NCBI RefSeq assembly: GCF_009734185.1
Contig: NZ_CP046393.1
Location: 1,480,501-1,544,500, forward strand
Origin: Commensalibacter melissae
GTDB lineage: Bacteria; Pseudomonadota; Alphaproteobacteria; Acetobacterales; Acetobacteraceae
Reading direction: 5' to 3'
Length of the DNA stretch: 64,000 nt
The stretch's first letter is position 1; the number at the start of each line of letters is the position of its first letter. The position numbers and the translations under genes are program-made. Under the pieces are notes generated by a model. It ran no database searches. It had not been told where the DNA came from and saw only the letters and a program-made list of their open reading frames with translations. This document shows positions 37,583 through 48,126 of this stretch, piece after piece.

Positions 37583-37960
37583 TTAACGTGTTACTTTTTT
37601 CTTACCAGCAATAGCAACCGCCTTACCCTTACGTGTACGAGCATTTGTGTGAGTTCTCTGACCTCTTACAGGCAAACCACGACGATGACGCAATCCACGG
37701 TAACATCCCAAGTCCATCAAACGCTTGATATTCATTGAGATTTCACGACGAAGATCACCCTCAACCTGATACTCGCTATCAATTAACTCACGAATTTTCA
37801 GAACCTCATCGTCTGAAAGTTCGTTCACCCTACGTTCGTCAGGAATTGACAATTTATTACAAATTTCCTGCGCTTTTGTCGGCCCAATGCCGTATATATA
37901 ACGCAGACCAATGGTTACCCGCTTATTCGTCGGGATGTTTACGCCGGCAATACGCGCCAC
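37583..37960 (-). CDS. rpsM: 30S ribosomal protein S13
   Basis: Head protein contacting the P-site tRNA and the B1 bridge. I use GTG 37960 ([15 protein letters not shown], 125 residues), which matches the family and has AAGGAG eight bases upstream; a TTG two codons earlier lies too close to the ribosome site. The basic C-terminus [20 protein letters not shown] is normal. First gene of the alpha block. Confidence 0.98.
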   Translation of the reverse strand: MARIAGVNIPTNKRVTIGLRYIYGIGPTKAQEICNKLSIPDERRVNELSDDEVLKIRELIDSEYQVEGDLRREISMNIKRLMDLGCYRGLRHRRGLPVRGQRTHTNARTRKGKAVAIAGKKKVTR

Positions 37961-38018
37961 GCCCAATACTCCTTAATTAGCCTTAATAATTTAGGTCTAT
38001 TCTTAACAGCTAGCCACT

Positions 38019-38051
38019 AAAAAAGCAACAGTTACGAGATCAATAACTGTT
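38019..38051 (-). terminator. Terminator-like hairpin between adk and rpsM
   Basis: AACAGTTA (38027-38034) pairs with TAACTGTT (38044-38051). On the minus strand the stem is followed by GC and six Ts (38024-38019). It separates the spc block from the alpha block. Confidence 0.7.
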
Positions 38052-38154
38052 TCATTAATAACTAACATGTTTGAAATACTTTTAAAAGCATCAATATAAC
38101 TTTCATACTAACAGAGTCAATATAGTATGATAATTTTTTCACAAAAATATAAAC

Positions 38155-38811
38155 TTACATTTTATTTTTTTTTAAAATTAAATCAATATCTTTTGTCACC
38201 TCATCCACATTTTTCATACCATCAATGGAATACAAACATTTTTTTTCTTCATAATATGGCAATAAGGGAGCGGTCTGTTCGCGATAGACTTTTAAACGTT
38301 CCAGAACGGTATCTTTATTATCATCATCTCTTGAGACAAATTCCGTTGAACCACATGCATCACAGACTCCGTCTTTTTTTGGTTTTTTAGAAAGTTTATT
38401 ATAACTGGCACCACATTTTGCACAACTAAACCGGTTGGAAATTCGCTCTGCAAGTTTTTCTTCATCCACTTTTAATAATAATACAGCATCAAGTTTCAGA
38501 TGTTCAGAGACAAACATTTTATCCAACGCTTTTGCTTGATCCACATTGCGAGGGAAACCATCAAGAATAAAACCGTTTTTACAATCATCCTTTTTAATTC
38601 TTTTTGCAATCATTTCAACCATCAGATCATCAGGAAACAATAACCCCTTATCCATAATATCCTTGGCTTTTTTCCCGATTTCTGACCCTGACCTCACCTC
38701 AGCCCTCAGCATATCTCCTGTGGAGATTTGCGCGATATGATATTTTTCTGACAAACGTTGAGCCTGCGTCCCTTTACCCGCCCCTGGTGGGCCCAAAAAT
38801 ATTAGCTTCAC
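38155..38811 (-). CDS. adk: Adenylate kinase
   Basis: Interconverts ATP plus AMP and two ADP. The 218 residues show the P-loop GPPGAGKGTQ (8-17), the NMP-binding region ISTGDMLR, FILDGFPR, and a long LID carrying four cysteines (CAKC and CDAC), the zinc-binding form. It overlaps secY by 4 bases (38808-38811), so translation is coupled. The gene after secY is adk in many spc operons. Confidence 0.98.
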   Translation of the reverse strand: MKLIFLGPPGAGKGTQAQRLSEKYHIAQISTGDMLRAEVRSGSEIGKKAKDIMDKGLLFPDDLMVEMIAKRIKKDDCKNGFILDGFPRNVDQAKALDKMFVSEHLKLDAVLLLKVDEEKLAERISNRFSCAKCGASYNKLSKKPKKDGVCDACGSTEFVSRDDDNKDTVLERLKVYREQTAPLLPYYEEKKCLYSIDGMKNVDEVTKDIDLILKKNKM

Positions 38812-40157
38812 CGTTTTTTTCCTTTTCCAAACCTGGATTTGCGTAATAGACCCTGATATTGATGCGCAACCAAATGGGATTGAACCTGCGTTACCGTATC
38901 TATTGTCACAGAAACTATGATTATCAAACTGGTTCCACCAAAATAGAAGGGAACATTGTAATGATTGATTAAAAATTGTGGCAATAAACAGACAACAACA
39001 AGATATAGCGCTCCAATTGTTGTTAACCGTGTCAGGATATTATCAAAATAGGTTGCTGTATTTGCACCTGGACGAATACCGGGAATAAATCCACCCTGTT
39101 TTCGTAAATTATCTGCCGTTTCTTTGGGATTAAAGGATACAGCTGCATAAAAATATGAGAAGAAAATAATCATGGCAGCATAAAAGACCATATATAAAAT
39201 ATGACCCTGACCGAATTCCTGTCCTAGATATGCCAACCATCCAGGTGTCGATTCATTTGATAGAAATCCAGCTATTGTTACAGGTATCAATAAAACTGAA
39301 GACGCAAAAATAGGCGGTATAACCCCAGCGGTATTAACTTTTAATGGCATATGTGTTGAATCACCACCATACATGCGTTGCCCAACCTGCCGTTTGGGAT
39401 ATTGTATGACAACTCTTCTTTGCGCCTGTTCCATAAACACGATAAAGGCGATTGTAACCGCTGCCAATACAAGAAATGCAACGACAAAAAATGGAGACAA
39501 AGCGCCAGTGTAACCCAGTTGAAATAAACTTGCCAAAGCCGTTGGTAAATTAGCGACAATACCGGCAAAAATAATCAATGATATTCCATTACCGACCCCG
39601 CGTGCCGTGATTTGTTCCCCCAACCACATCAAAAACATCGTTCCCCCAACCAGCGTGATGACGCAGGTTAACAAGAAAAGCATTCCCGGATTAGTAACGG
39701 CAGAACCTGCGGGACTTTTCATACTTTCCAACCCAATGGCAATTCCATAAGCCTGGAATAAAGCAATGAAAACCGTCAGGTAACGTGTATATTGATTAAG
39801 CTTTTTACGTCCTTGCTCCCCTTCCTTTTTCAAGGCTTCAAGAGATGGCATCGCAGAGGACATCAACTGAATGATAATAGATGCACTAATATAGGGCATG
39901 ATGTTTAGGGCAAAAATGGTCATACGACCCAAGGCGCCACCACTGAACATGTCAAACATACCAAGAATACCACCCTGGTGTTTAGCCAGCAATTGTGACA
40001 TTACCGTAGCATCCACTCCCGGAACTGGGATATAGGTTCCTAGACGGTAAATAATTAACGCACCCAATGTAAACCAAATACGCTTTTTTAATTCAGTTGC
40101 TTTAGAAAACGCACTGACATTAATATTCGCCGCTAGTTGTTCGGCCATAGAGGCCAT
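38808..40157 (-). CDS. secY: Protein translocase subunit SecY
   Basis: Channel subunit of the Sec translocon: 449 residues, ten membrane helices. Visible are RLGTYIPVPGVD at helix 1, the plug-region FSGGALGRMTIFALNIMPYISASIIIQL, and the cytoplasmic loop SFNPKETADNLRKQGGFIPGIRPG. AAAGGA precedes the ATG. A strong hairpin lies in the 134 bases between rplO and secY. Confidence 0.99.
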   Translation of the reverse strand: MASMAEQLAANINVSAFSKATELKKRIWFTLGALIIYRLGTYIPVPGVDATVMSQLLAKHQGGILGMFDMFSGGALGRMTIFALNIMPYISASIIIQLMSSAMPSLEALKKEGEQGRKKLNQYTRYLTVFIALFQAYGIAIGLESMKSPAGSAVTNPGMLFLLTCVITLVGGTMFLMWLGEQITARGVGNGISLIIFAGIVANLPTALASLFQLGYTGALSPFFVVAFLVLAAVTIAFIVFMEQAQRRVVIQYPKRQVGQRMYGGDSTHMPLKVNTAGVIPPIFASSVLLIPVTIAGFLSNESTPGWLAYLGQEFGQGHILYMVFYAAMIIFFSYFYAAVSFNPKETADNLRKQGGFIPGIRPGANTATYFDNILTRLTTIGALYLVVVCLLPQFLINHYNVPFYFGGTSLIIIVSVTIDTVTQVQSHLVAHQYQGLLRKSRFGKGKKR

Positions 40158-40171
40158 AATTTTATCCTTTC

Positions 40172-40209
40172 AAAAAAAACAGCGTCACCGTAACGAAACG
40201 GGACGCTGT
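40172..40209 (-). terminator. Strong intrinsic-type terminator between rplO and secY
   Basis: An 8-bp GC-rich stem (ACAGCGTC 40179-40186 / GACGCTGT 40202-40209) with an inner CCG/CGG pair is followed on the minus strand by T7 (40178-40172). It is the best terminator inside the superoperon and sits directly before the secY ribosome site. Confidence 0.82.
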
Positions 40210-40291
40210 AATTTTACCTTAAAATTAGAATGTAACATAATGTTTTGATCTAAAAATTGATCAAACTTAAATTATATTACCTCTTCATTTC

Positions 40292-40780
40292 CTAGGCATC
40301 TGCAGAAACATCCCCAGATGACGATAAAAGCTTTAGAGAACCACCAGCTTTTTTAACCGCTTCAACAGCTGCCGCTGATGCTCTTGACACTTCCAAGTTG
40401 ATGGCCTGATTTAGATTTCCATTGGCAAGCAAACAAACGCCAGAGTATTTTTTTCCCTTAAATAAACCGGCCTCACGCAATGCTTTTTCATCAATTAAAG
40501 ATGATGCATTCAATTTGCCCTGCTCAATAGCGGATGAAAGGGTCCGAAGATTAATTTCTACATAATTTTTGCGAAAAATATTCTTAAACCCTCTTTTTGG
40601 CATACGACGGTAAAGTGGAAGCTGTCCACCTTCAAAGCCATTGATTGCCACACCTGAACGTGCCAACTGACCTTTCACGCCTTTACCTGATGTTTTTCCT
40701 TTACCAGAACCAATACCTCGTCCAAGACGTTTTTTACGGTATCTCGCTCCAGCATTATCACGAAGTTCATTTAGATTCAT
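40292..40780 (-). CDS. rplO: 50S ribosomal protein L15
   Basis: 162 residues, with the Gly/Lys/Arg-rich N-terminus ([21 protein letters not shown]) and [18 protein letters not shown] characteristic of L15. It starts right where rpmD ends. The C-terminus is slightly extended and Ser-rich. Confidence 0.98.
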   Translation of the reverse strand: MNLNELRDNAGARYRKKRLGRGIGSGKGKTSGKGVKGQLARSGVAINGFEGGQLPLYRRMPKRGFKNIFRKNYVEINLRTLSSAIEQGKLNASSLIDEKALREAGLFKGKKYSGVCLLANGNLNQAINLEVSRASAAAVEAVKKAGGSLKLLSSSGDVSADA

Positions 40781-40963
40781 TTATCCCTCCACCTTAACGA
40801 GGTGGCGAATCTTATTGATCATTCCCTGGACAGCTGGTGTATTTTCCAACTCACGGGTTGCACCAACACGATTCAAACCAAGACCAGTCAATGTTTGCTT
40901 TTGATCTTTCTTACGACCAATTGCAGATGCTATCTGAGTTACTTTTACCGTATCACTAGCCAT
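40781..40963 (-). CDS. rpmD: 50S ribosomal protein L30
   Basis: A 60-residue protein with [20 protein letters not shown], the L30 core. It overlaps rpsE by 8 bases (40956-40963) and abuts rplO. Confidence 0.97.
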   Translation of the reverse strand: MASDTVKVTQIASAIGRKKDQKQTLTGLGLNRVGATRELENTPAVQGMINKIRHLVKVEG

Positions 40964-41534
40964 TTACAGCCTCCGCATTTTGAGACGCATGGCCAGAATC
41001 ACGGCGACCAAGAATTTCAGACACCTTCTTTCCACGTCTTGCTGCAACAACTCTTGGACTCGCACATCTACGCAATGCATCAAAAGTTGCCTTTACCATA
41101 TTATGTGGATTACGTGAACCTGTTGATTTCGCAACAACATCATTAATTCCAAGGCTTTCAAAAACCGCACGCATTGGACCGCCAGCAATGATACCAGTTC
41201 CCGAATCGGCAGATCTTAACACGACCTTACCGGCGCCATAAAAACCTTGCACATCATGATGCAATGTTCTGCCTTCTTTCATGGGAACACGTATCATTGA
41301 TTTTTTAGCCTGCTCAGTTGCCTTGCGGATTGCTTCAGGCACCTCTCTGGCTTTACCGGCACCATATCCTACACGTCCACGCTGATCACCAACGACGACT
41401 AATGCAGCAAAGGCAAAGCGTCGACCACCTTTTACAACTTTAGCAACACGATTAATCGATACCAATTTGTCGATCAAATCTTCATTTTCACGTTCACGTC
41501 CACCGCGACCGCCTTCTTTCACTTCACGTGCCAT
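40956..41534 (-). CDS. rpsE: 30S ribosomal protein S5
   Basis: 192 residues. The double-stranded-RNA-like domain ([27 protein letters not shown]) and [15 protein letters not shown] are conserved. S5 helps decoding fidelity. It starts 12 bases after rplR and ends in an 8-base overlap with rpmD. Confidence 0.99.
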   Translation of the reverse strand: MAREVKEGGRGGRERENEDLIDKLVSINRVAKVVKGGRRFAFAALVVVGDQRGRVGYGAGKAREVPEAIRKATEQAKKSMIRVPMKEGRTLHHDVQGFYGAGKVVLRSADSGTGIIAGGPMRAVFESLGINDVVAKSTGSRNPHNMVKATFDALRRCASPRVVAARRGKKVSEILGRRDSGHASQNAEAVNG

Positions 41535-41546
41535 TCGCGACTCCTT

Positions 41547-41909
41547 TTAGAACGAGAGCCCGCCCTCACGGGCAGCCTCAGCAAGCGCTTTTACACGCCC
41601 ATGATAAATATAGGAGCCACGATCAAATACGACCTGTTCCAATCCTGCTGCCTTTGCACGCTCAGCAATCAACTTGCCTACAACACGAGCAGCATTAATA
41701 TCAGCTCCAGTTTTAATTTGTTCTTTAGCCGCTGCATCCAAAGTTGAAGCAGCAACTAAAGTCTTACCAGCCATATCGTCAATAACTTGAGCATAAATAT
41801 TTTTGCTTGAACGGAAAACCGAAAGACGTGGACGCCCGTTTCCTTTCTGACGAAGCTGATAACGCAACCGTCTGCGACGGCGCGTTTGTAATTCACGTTG
41901 CATACCCAT
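41547..41909 (-). CDS. rplR: 50S ribosomal protein L18
   Basis: 120-residue 5S rRNA-binding protein. [20 protein letters not shown] and [21 protein letters not shown] are diagnostic. It shares one base with the rplF stop at 41909. Confidence 0.98.
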   Translation of the reverse strand: MGMQRELQTRRRRRLRYQLRQKGNGRPRLSVFRSSKNIYAQVIDDMAGKTLVAASTLDAAAKEQIKTGADINAARVVGKLIAERAKAAGLEQVVFDRGSYIYHGRVKALAEAAREGGLSF

Positions 41910-42442
41910 TATTTTTTCTTGCCTTCTTTGCGACGTATAATCTCATCTTCATAACGAACACCTTTACCTTTATAAGGTTCAGGTTTTCTAAAATTACGTA
42001 TATCAAGTGCGATTTGACCAACACGTTGTTTATCATTACCTTCAACAACAATTGCCGTTGGACGTGGCGTTGTAATTTTAATATCAGATGGAATTGGATA
42101 AACAACATCGTGTGAATAACCAAGATTCATAACAAGATTTGAACCTTGAACAGCGGCACGAAACCCAGTTCCCGTGATTTCCAGGGCCTTGGTATAACCT
42201 TCGGAAACACCTTTGACCATATTCGCAATTAATGCTCTGGTAGTGCCCCACATTGTTCTTGCGGCAACACCATCATCTTTTGGCTTAACAGTAACCTGAT
42301 TATCTTCAATAACAGTTTCAATATGTTCAGATACAGGCAGAGACAATTCGCCTCTTTTACCTTTGACAACAATTTTACCGTCTTTCAGAGAAACTTGTAC
42401 CCCTTGCGGAATCTGCACGGGATTTTTGCCTACACGTGACAT
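41909..42442 (-). CDS. rplF: 50S ribosomal protein L6
   Basis: 177 residues forming two related domains; starts [17 protein letters not shown] and ends with the conserved [15 protein letters not shown]. It is located 12 bases after rpsH. Confidence 0.98.
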   Translation of the reverse strand: MSRVGKNPVQIPQGVQVSLKDGKIVVKGKRGELSLPVSEHIETVIEDNQVTVKPKDDGVAARTMWGTTRALIANMVKGVSEGYTKALEITGTGFRAAVQGSNLVMNLGYSHDVVYPIPSDIKITTPRPTAIVVEGNDKQRVGQIALDIRNFRKPEPYKGKGVRYEDEIIRRKEGKKK

Positions 42443-42454
42443 TGATCCCTCCTC

Positions 42455-42853
42455 TTAGAATACACGACAGAGCACTTCACCACCAACATTGGCGGCACGT
42501 GCTTCAATATCAGATAAAACACCCTGAGGTGTTGACAAAATGGATACCCCAAGGCCACCATAGACACGTGGTAATTCTTTAATTTTAGAATAAACGCGAC
42601 GACCTGGTTTAGATACTCTCTGAATTTCTTTTATAACAGGAGCACCTTCAGAATACTTCAATTCAATGCGAAGCTGACTTATTCCCTTGCGAAGCTCTTC
42701 TTTTTTATATCCGCGAATATAACCTTCACGCTTTAATGCTTCCAAAACATTAACTCTCAAATTAGAAGCGGGAACCACACAAAATGAATGACGAGCTGAT
42801 TGTGCATTACGTATACGGGTGAGCATATCACCCAATGGATCAGATAATGACAT
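42455..42853 (-). CDS. rpsH: 30S ribosomal protein S8
   Basis: 132 residues; SDPLGDMLTRIRNAQSA and the C-terminal GGLGVSILSTPQGVLSD are conserved. S8 binds 16S rRNA and in E. coli also represses the spc operon. Here it would act between rpsN and rplF. Confidence 0.98.
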   Translation of the reverse strand: MSLSDPLGDMLTRIRNAQSARHSFCVVPASNLRVNVLEALKREGYIRGYKKEELRKGISQLRIELKYSEGAPVIKEIQRVSKPGRRVYSKIKELPRVYGGLGVSILSTPQGVLSDIEARAANVGGEVLCRVF

Positions 42854-42864
42854 CTATATATCCC

Positions 42865-43170
42865 TTACCAGCTTGATTTAACCATACCAGGGATTTGCCC
42901 GGTAGATGCCAATTCACGCAATGCGATACGGCAAAGTTCAAATTTACGGTAATTCCCACGAGAGCGACCAGTTAGTTTACAACGCAAACGCACTCTTACT
43001 CGTGAACCATTACGAGGAAGTTTAGCCAATTTTAAAGATGCATCAAAACGATCTTCAACTGGTAAACTTCTATCCATTACAATATTTTTTAACGCAATGC
43101 GTTTTGCTTTATCACGTGCGGACATACGTGCACGCTTCGCATTACGATAAATGGCTGAAGTTTTTGCCAT
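42865..43170 (-). CDS. rpsN: 30S ribosomal protein S14
   Basis: 101 residues from ATG 43170 ([13 protein letters not shown]), which has GGAGGG upstream; the frame stays open further upstream but without homology. [19 protein letters not shown] marks S14. The long form lacks the zinc CxxC pairs. A terminator-like hairpin lies between rplE and this gene. Confidence 0.98.
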   Translation of the reverse strand: MAKTSAIYRNAKRARMSARDKAKRIALKNIVMDRSLPVEDRFDASLKLAKLPRNGSRVRVRLRCKLTGRSRGNYRKFELCRIALRELASTGQIPGMVKSSW

Positions 43171-43217
43171 GTTTAATTTTACCCTCCGGAACCTGTCGAC
43201 TATATCGACCGTTTTCC

Positions 43218-43255
43218 AAAAAAAACAAATTTGCAAGGTAATGTATCACCTTGCA
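43218..43255 (-). terminator. Terminator-like hairpin between rplE and rpsN
   Basis: TGCAAGGT (43232-43239) pairs with ACCTTGCA (43248-43255). On the minus strand a T8 tract follows after six bases. The T tract is offset, so efficiency is doubtful; an attenuator is possible. Confidence 0.6.
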
Positions 43256-43271
43256 GCGAAAGAACAATTTC

Positions 43272-43841
43272 CTATCCAATAAATGGAAGGGAAAATGCTT
43301 TTAACAAAGCCTTGGCTTCGTTATTGGTCTTGGCTGTTGTTACAAACACAATATCCATACCACGTACTTCGTCTACTTTATCGTAAACGATTTCAGGAAA
43401 TACAATCTGTTCTTTCAAACCCATTGCAAAATTTCCACGACCATCAAATCCTTTGTTTGCTGGCAACCCTCTAAAATCACGAACACGTGGCAAAGCGATT
43501 GTAACCAAACGATCCAGAAATTCATACATACGGTTTTTACGTAATGTAACTTTACATCCAATGGGTAAACCAGCACGAATTTTAAATCCAGCAATCGCTT
43601 TCTTAGTAAGTGTTTTAACGGCTTTTTGACCGGCAATCAAGGTCATTTCTTCCGTGGCAGCATCCAGTTTCTTTTGATCGCCTGCCGCTTCTCCAACACC
43701 CATGTTTAAAACAATTTTTTCAAGACGCGGAATCTGCATTTCGTTTTTGTAATTGAATTGTTCACGTAACTTTTGACGCAATTCATTTTTGTAAAGCGTG
43801 TAAAGGCGCGCTTCAGAGCGAACTTGACTATTTTCTGACAT
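43272..43841 (-). CDS. rplE: 50S ribosomal protein L5
   Basis: 189 residues from ATG 43841 (MSENSQV), with GAGAGG six bases upstream; a GTG two codons earlier is less likely. [18 protein letters not shown] and [19 protein letters not shown] identify L5, a 5S rRNA-binding protein. Confidence 0.98.
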   Translation of the reverse strand: MSENSQVRSEARLYTLYKNELRQKLREQFNYKNEMQIPRLEKIVLNMGVGEAAGDQKKLDAATEEMTLIAGQKAVKTLTKKAIAGFKIRAGLPIGCKVTLRKNRMYEFLDRLVTIALPRVRDFRGLPANKGFDGRGNFAMGLKEQIVFPEIVYDKVDEVRGMDIVFVTTAKTNNEAKALLKAFSLPFIG

Positions 43842-43852
43842 ATCCACCTCTC

Positions 43853-44173
43853 TTAACCTTCGATCACTTCACCGGTGGCTTTGGCAACACGAACCTTACG
43901 ACCGTCTTCCAAAACTCTAAATCCAACACGAGTAGGTTTCCCTGATTTTGGATCTACCAATTTAAGATTTGACAAGTGAATAGCCTTTTCACGCTCAATA
44001 ATGCCACCAGCATCACCCATGCGGGTTGGTTTCTTATGATGTTTGGCAACCGCCACACCACGAACCACTGCCTTATTTTCAACAGGAGAAATTGACAGGA
44101 CTTCACCCTGCACACCTTTCTGAGGCCCTGTAATAACGATTACTTGATCGCCTTTTTTAATACGTGCAGCCAT
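43853..44173 (-). CDS. rplX: 50S ribosomal protein L24
   Basis: 106 residues with a KOW motif near the N-terminus ([20 protein letters not shown]) and [15 protein letters not shown]. It is an early assembly protein. It shares one base with the rplN stop. Confidence 0.98.
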   Translation of the reverse strand: MAARIKKGDQVIVITGPQKGVQGEVLSISPVENKAVVRGVAVAKHHKKPTRMGDAGGIIEREKAIHLSNLKLVDPKSGKPTRVGFRVLEDGRKVRVAKATGEVIEG

Positions 44174-44541
44174 TATAAAACCTCCGGAGCTAAGGAGATA
44201 ATTTTCATGAATTGACGTGCACGCAACTCCCTTACTACCGGGCCGAAAATACGTGTGCCAATTGGTTCGTTTTGTTTATTTATCAATACAGCAGCATTTT
44301 TATCAAAACGTATTGAGGTTCCATCAGGACGACGAACAGGATAGCTTGTTCTGACAATCACAGCTTGATGGACATCACCTTTTTTTACTTTGCCACGAGG
44401 AATAGCCTCTTTGACAGAAACGACGATCACGTCGCCGACCGAAGCGGTTTTCCGCTTTGAACCGCCCAGTACCTTAATGCACTGCACCTCTCTTGCACCT
44501 GAATTATCAGCCACAGTTAGGTTGGTCTCGGGATGGATCAT
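44173..44541 (-). CDS. rplN: 50S ribosomal protein L14
   Basis: 122 residues starting [25 protein letters not shown], the nearly invariant L14 N-terminus, and ending in [15 protein letters not shown]. First gene of the spc block, 13 bases after rpsQ with no terminator between. Confidence 0.99.
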   Translation of the reverse strand: MIHPETNLTVADNSGAREVQCIKVLGGSKRKTASVGDVIVVSVKEAIPRGKVKKGDVHQAVIVRTSYPVRRPDGTSIRFDKNAAVLINKQNEPIGTRIFGPVVRELRARQFMKIISLAPEVL

Positions 44542-44554
44542 AGTTAAGCCTCCC

Positions 44555-44833
44555 TTAAGCTTCTATGCTGGATACTTGCTCAGCCGCACCAAGAGGTGCA
44601 CCGTTGCGAGAAATCACAGTCCATGTTTTCCTTTTTGAAATCGGAGGAGATTCAATGATACGAACCATATCTCCAATTTGACACTCATTTAATTCATCAT
44701 GCGCCGCATATTTTTTCGAACGACGAATGAATTTTTTATAAAGCGGGTGCATAACGCGACGAACAACCAAAACAGAAACTGTTTTGTCCATTTTATCGCT
44801 TGTCACCCGACCGGTTAGAACGCGCCTTGGCAT
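44555..44833 (-). CDS. rpsQ: 30S ribosomal protein S17
   Basis: 92 residues; [19 protein letters not shown] and [21 protein letters not shown] are conserved S17 features. It starts 14 bases after rpmC. The C-terminal tail ([10 protein letters not shown]) is a little long. Confidence 0.98.
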   Translation of the reverse strand: MPRRVLTGRVTSDKMDKTVSVLVVRRVMHPLYKKFIRRSKKYAAHDELNECQIGDMVRIIESPPISKRKTWTVISRNGAPLGAAEQVSSIEA

Positions 44834-44847
44834 CGCCCATTAACTCC

Positions 44848-45084
44848 TCAGGACTTGCCGGCAGATGCGGCAGCACCTGCGGCGTTTTTGTTAACTTCAG
44901 TCATAATGGTCTTAATCCGTGCAATATCTCGACGGATTACCCCAATTCGACCCACACCCTCATTTTGACCAGTCGCACGTTGGAAACGTAAATTAAATTG
45001 TTCACGTCGCAAATCAATTAACAACGTCTTTAATTCGTCTACCGTTTTAGCGCGCAGATCAGCTGGCTTATTTGCCTTTGCCAT
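44848..45084 (-). CDS. rpmC: 50S ribosomal protein L29
   Basis: 78 residues, helical: ADLRAKTVDELKTLLIDLRREQFNLRFQ, then IRRDIARIKTIM. The Ala/Gly-rich tail (AAGAAASAGKS) is an extension relative to E. coli. It begins one base after rplP ends. Confidence 0.97.
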   Translation of the reverse strand: MAKANKPADLRAKTVDELKTLLIDLRREQFNLRFQRATGQNEGVGRIGVIRRDIARIKTIMTEVNKNAAGAAASAGKS

Positions 45085-45085
45085 T

Positions 45086-45502
45086 CTAGGCCTCTCCTAT
45101 ACGGGTTACAAATTTCGTTTTAATTGGCAGCTTCGCAGCACCGAGCGTTAACGCCTCTTTTGCAATTTCGGGACTTACACCTTCAATCTCAAATAGAATA
45201 CGACCTGGTTTGATACGAGCAACCCAATATTCAGGAGACCCTTTTCCAGATCCCATACGAACTTCTGCTGGTTTACTAGAGACAGGAAGGTCTGGAAAAA
45301 CTCTAATCCACACACGTCCCATACGTTTCATCGCACGTGTAATCGCACGACGAGACGCTTCAATTTGACGGGCTGTAATACGTTCTGGCTGCAGTGCTTT
45401 CAAACCATAGGTTCCAAAATTAAGCTCTGTCCCACCTTTAGCCATTCCGTGAATACGGCCTTTATGAGCTTTGCGGAATTTAGTCCGCCGCGGAGATAGC
45501 AT
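45086..45502 (-). CDS. rplP: 50S ribosomal protein L16
   Basis: 138 residues; [24 protein letters not shown] and [20 protein letters not shown] are diagnostic. L16 lies near the A site and 5S rRNA. Confidence 0.99.
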   Translation of the reverse strand: MLSPRRTKFRKAHKGRIHGMAKGGTELNFGTYGLKALQPERITARQIEASRRAITRAMKRMGRVWIRVFPDLPVSSKPAEVRMGSGKGSPEYWVARIKPGRILFEIEGVSPEIAKEALTLGAAKLPIKTKFVTRIGEA

Positions 45503-45564
45503 TATTTAAAATCCTCATGCGTTGTAATAGCTTTATTAATAACTATTATGCTCCAATTAATCAA

Positions 45565-46242
45565 TTACCTTTGTGGTGCCTGATCAGCAGCACGGCGATC
45601 CTGGGCCAATGGATCATGGGCCATGATTTCGCCCTTAAAGATCCAAACCTTTACACCACATTTCCCATAGGTTGTATGAGCTGCGGCAACACCATAATCA
45701 ATATCTGCTCTTAAAGTATGCAAGGGAACACGTCCTTCACGATACCATTCGACGCGTGCAATTTCAGCACCGCCAAGACGACCACTGCAATTGATACGAA
45801 TTCCCTGTGCACCTAAACGCATTGCTGACTGCACTGCTCTTTTCATCGCACGACGAAACGCCACACGTCTTTCCAGCTGCTGGGCAATATTTTCAGCAAC
45901 AAGTGTCGCATCAATTTCTGGTTTACGTATTTCAACAATATTCAATGCAACCTCTGCACCGGCCATTGATGTTAATTCTTTACGTAAGCTATCAATATCC
46001 TGACCTTTTTTACCAATAACGATTCCGGGGCGCGCCGCATAAATCGTTACACGAGGCTTTTTAGCTGGTCGTTCAATAACAACCCTGGAAACACCCGCAC
46101 CTGCAAGTTTCTTGCGTAAATGGTCACGAAGTTTGAAATCTTCAAATAATAATTTGGTATAATCATTATCTGCATACCAACGACTATCCCAAGTACGATT
46201 GATACCCAAACGCAACCCAATTGGATTAACTTTTTGACCCAT
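45565..46242 (-). CDS. rpsC: 30S ribosomal protein S3
   Basis: 225 residues from ATG 46242 ([18 protein letters not shown]); the frame is open further upstream but overlaps rplV. It contains the KH domain with [14 protein letters not shown] and the C-terminal [22 protein letters not shown]3 is part of the mRNA entry channel. It starts one base after the rplV stop. Confidence 0.99.
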   Translation of the reverse strand: MGQKVNPIGLRLGINRTWDSRWYADNDYTKLLFEDFKLRDHLRKKLAGAGVSRVVIERPAKKPRVTIYAARPGIVIGKKGQDIDSLRKELTSMAGAEVALNIVEIRKPEIDATLVAENIAQQLERRVAFRRAMKRAVQSAMRLGAQGIRINCSGRLGGAEIARVEWYREGRVPLHTLRADIDYGVAAAHTTYGKCGVKVWIFKGEIMAHDPLAQDRRAADQAPQR

Positions 46243-46243
46243 A

Positions 46244-46645
46244 TTATGCTGCCTTTCCTTCAGAAGAATCGTTTTCGTCACGCTCAGCAACGACAATCTT
46301 CAAATGACTAAAGAATTTCTGAATTTGCGCTGAACGTCCACGACCCCTCGCATGAAAACGACGCATAACCATCGCTTTACCCACCTCTGCCTTGGATACA
46401 ATCAAACGGTCTACATCAAGTTGATGATTGTTTTCCGCATTTGCAATCGCGCTTTCCAGAATTGTTTTAACTTCTTTAGCAATTCTTCTTTTAGAAAAGG
46501 TTAATTTTGCCAAAGCAGTGGATGCAGGTTGATTACGAATCAATCCAGCAACAAGATTTAGTTTTCGTGGACTTACACGAATATTACGTCCAATTGCCTG
46601 TGCTTCGGTTTCAGCGAGTGCACGATCATGTTTTGGTTTACTCAT
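46244..46645 (-). CDS. rplV: 50S ribosomal protein L22
   Basis: 133 residues. [18 protein letters not shown] and the tunnel-lining loop [17 protein letters not shown] are visible; loop changes cause macrolide resistance in other bacteria. The acidic tail NDSSEGKAA is an extension. Confidence 0.98.
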   Translation of the reverse strand: MSKPKHDRALAETEAQAIGRNIRVSPRKLNLVAGLIRNQPASTALAKLTFSKRRIAKEVKTILESAIANAENNHQLDVDRLIVSKAEVGKAMVMRRFHARGRGRSAQIQKFFSHLKIVVAERDENDSSEGKAA

Positions 46646-46648
46646 ATC

Positions 46649-46927
46649 CTAGCCCCGCTTAACTTTTTTGTCTGCTGCATGACCATTGAATGTACGGGTT
46701 GGCGAAAATTCACCGAATTTATGACCCACCATATTTTCACTGACCTGCACTGGTAAAAATTTATGGCCGTTGTAAACACCAAAAACCAAACCAACAAACT
46801 GCGGCAAAATGGTGGAACGGCGTGACCAAATTTTGATCACATCGTTACGACCTGAAGCGCGTGCGGTTTCAGCTTTCTTAAGTAAATACCCGTCTACAAA
46901 CGGGCCTTTCCAGACGGATCTTGCCAT
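46649..46927 (-). CDS. rpsS: 30S ribosomal protein S19
   Basis: 92 residues; [20 protein letters not shown] and [21 protein letters not shown] are nearly invariant. It lies in the small-subunit head with S13. It starts 15 bases after rplB. Confidence 0.99.
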   Translation of the reverse strand: MARSVWKGPFVDGYLLKKAETARASGRNDVIKIWSRRSTILPQFVGLVFGVYNGHKFLPVQVSENMVGHKFGEFSPTRTFNGHAADKKVKRG

Positions 46928-46942
46928 CTCTATTTGCCCCTT

Positions 46943-47773
46943 TTATTTGCCTGTCTTACGGCGACGGATAATCAAGCTGTCCGTACGCTTATTGACTCTT
47001 GTTTTATAACCTTTAGTTGGTTTACCCCATGGTGTCACAGGATGACGACCACCAGAAGTACGACCTTCACCACCACCATGAGGATGATCAACCGGGTTCA
47101 TGACAACACCACGGTTGTGTGGACGACGGCCTAACCAACGGCTACGTCCCGCCTTACCAAAATGCTGATTCATGTTATCTGGATTGGATACGGCACCAAC
47201 TGTTGCCATACATTCACCACGTACCAAACGCAATTCATTCGACTGCAGTTTGATTTGTGCATATCCAGCATCCTTACCAACCAACTGAGCGTAAGTTCCA
47301 GCTGAACGAACCAGTTTTCCGCCGGCTCCTTCTTTTAATTCAATATTGTGAATAATGGTTCCTACAGGGATAGCTGCTAAAGGCATTGCATTTCCAGGTT
47401 TAACATCTACACGCTGACCTGCGATTACAACATCTCCAGCTTTTAATCTTTGAGGTGCCAGAATATAAGATAACTCACCGTCTTCATATTTGATCAACGC
47501 GATAAAAGCAGTTCGATTGGGATCATATTCTAACCGTTCAACAGTTGCAGGCATATCATATTTACGTCTTTTAAAATCGACATAACGGTATGACTGTTTA
47601 TGCCCACCCCCAATAAAACGAGAGGTAATTCGACCATTATTATTACGTCCACCCGTCTTGTTCTTACCTTCGGTAAGCGTCTTGACAGGTTTACCTTTCC
47701 AAAGCTCCTTACGGTCAATTAGAACCGTGCCACGAAGACTTGGAGTAACTGGTTTAAAGTGCTTAAGTGCCAT
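46943..47773 (-). CDS. rplB: 50S ribosomal protein L2
   Basis: 276 residues. The RNA-binding core and the peptidyl-transferase-near loop [15 protein letters not shown], including the conserved histidine, are intact. N-terminus [15 protein letters not shown] is typical. Confidence 0.99.
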   Translation of the reverse strand: MALKHFKPVTPSLRGTVLIDRKELWKGKPVKTLTEGKNKTGGRNNNGRITSRFIGGGHKQSYRYVDFKRRKYDMPATVERLEYDPNRTAFIALIKYEDGELSYILAPQRLKAGDVVIAGQRVDVKPGNAMPLAAIPVGTIIHNIELKEGAGGKLVRSAGTYAQLVGKDAGYAQIKLQSNELRLVRGECMATVGAVSNPDNMNQHFGKAGRSRWLGRRPHNRGVVMNPVDHPHGGGEGRTSGGRHPVTPWGKPTKGYKTRVNKRTDSLIIRRRKTGK

Positions 47774-47790
47774 TAATTCCTACCTCACAC

Positions 47791-48126
47791 TTATGACAAC
47801 TTGGTTGTCAAATCAATTGACTGACCTTCAGCAAGTTGAACAAAAGCTTTTTTAACATCAGAACGACGCCCTAACCGACCTCGAAATCTTTTTGTCTTAC
47901 CTTTTAAAATCAGCGTATTAACACCCAACACTTTCACACCGAACAAAGTTTCAATCGCAACTTTGATTTGAAGCTTAGTAGCGTTTGATGCAACTTTAAA
48001 CGCAATTTGATTTTTTTCTGACAAAAAAGTTGCCTTTTCAGTAATCAAGGGCGCGCGAATAATGTTAAACATCGCTTCACGAGACATTTTTTCCGCCTTT
48101 TGGCGAATTGAAAGTATATTCGTCAT
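47791..48126 (-). CDS. rplW: 50S ribosomal protein L23
   Basis: 111 residues with [22 protein letters not shown] and [20 protein letters not shown], the L23 tunnel-exit protein that docks trigger factor and SRP. The start overlaps rplD by 4 bases (48123-48126). Confidence 0.98.
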   Translation of the reverse strand: MTNILSIRQKAEKMSREAMFNIIRAPLITEKATFLSEKNQIAFKVASNATKLQIKVAIETLFGVKVLGVNTLILKGKTKRFRGRLGRRSDVKKAFVQLAEGQSIDLTTKLS

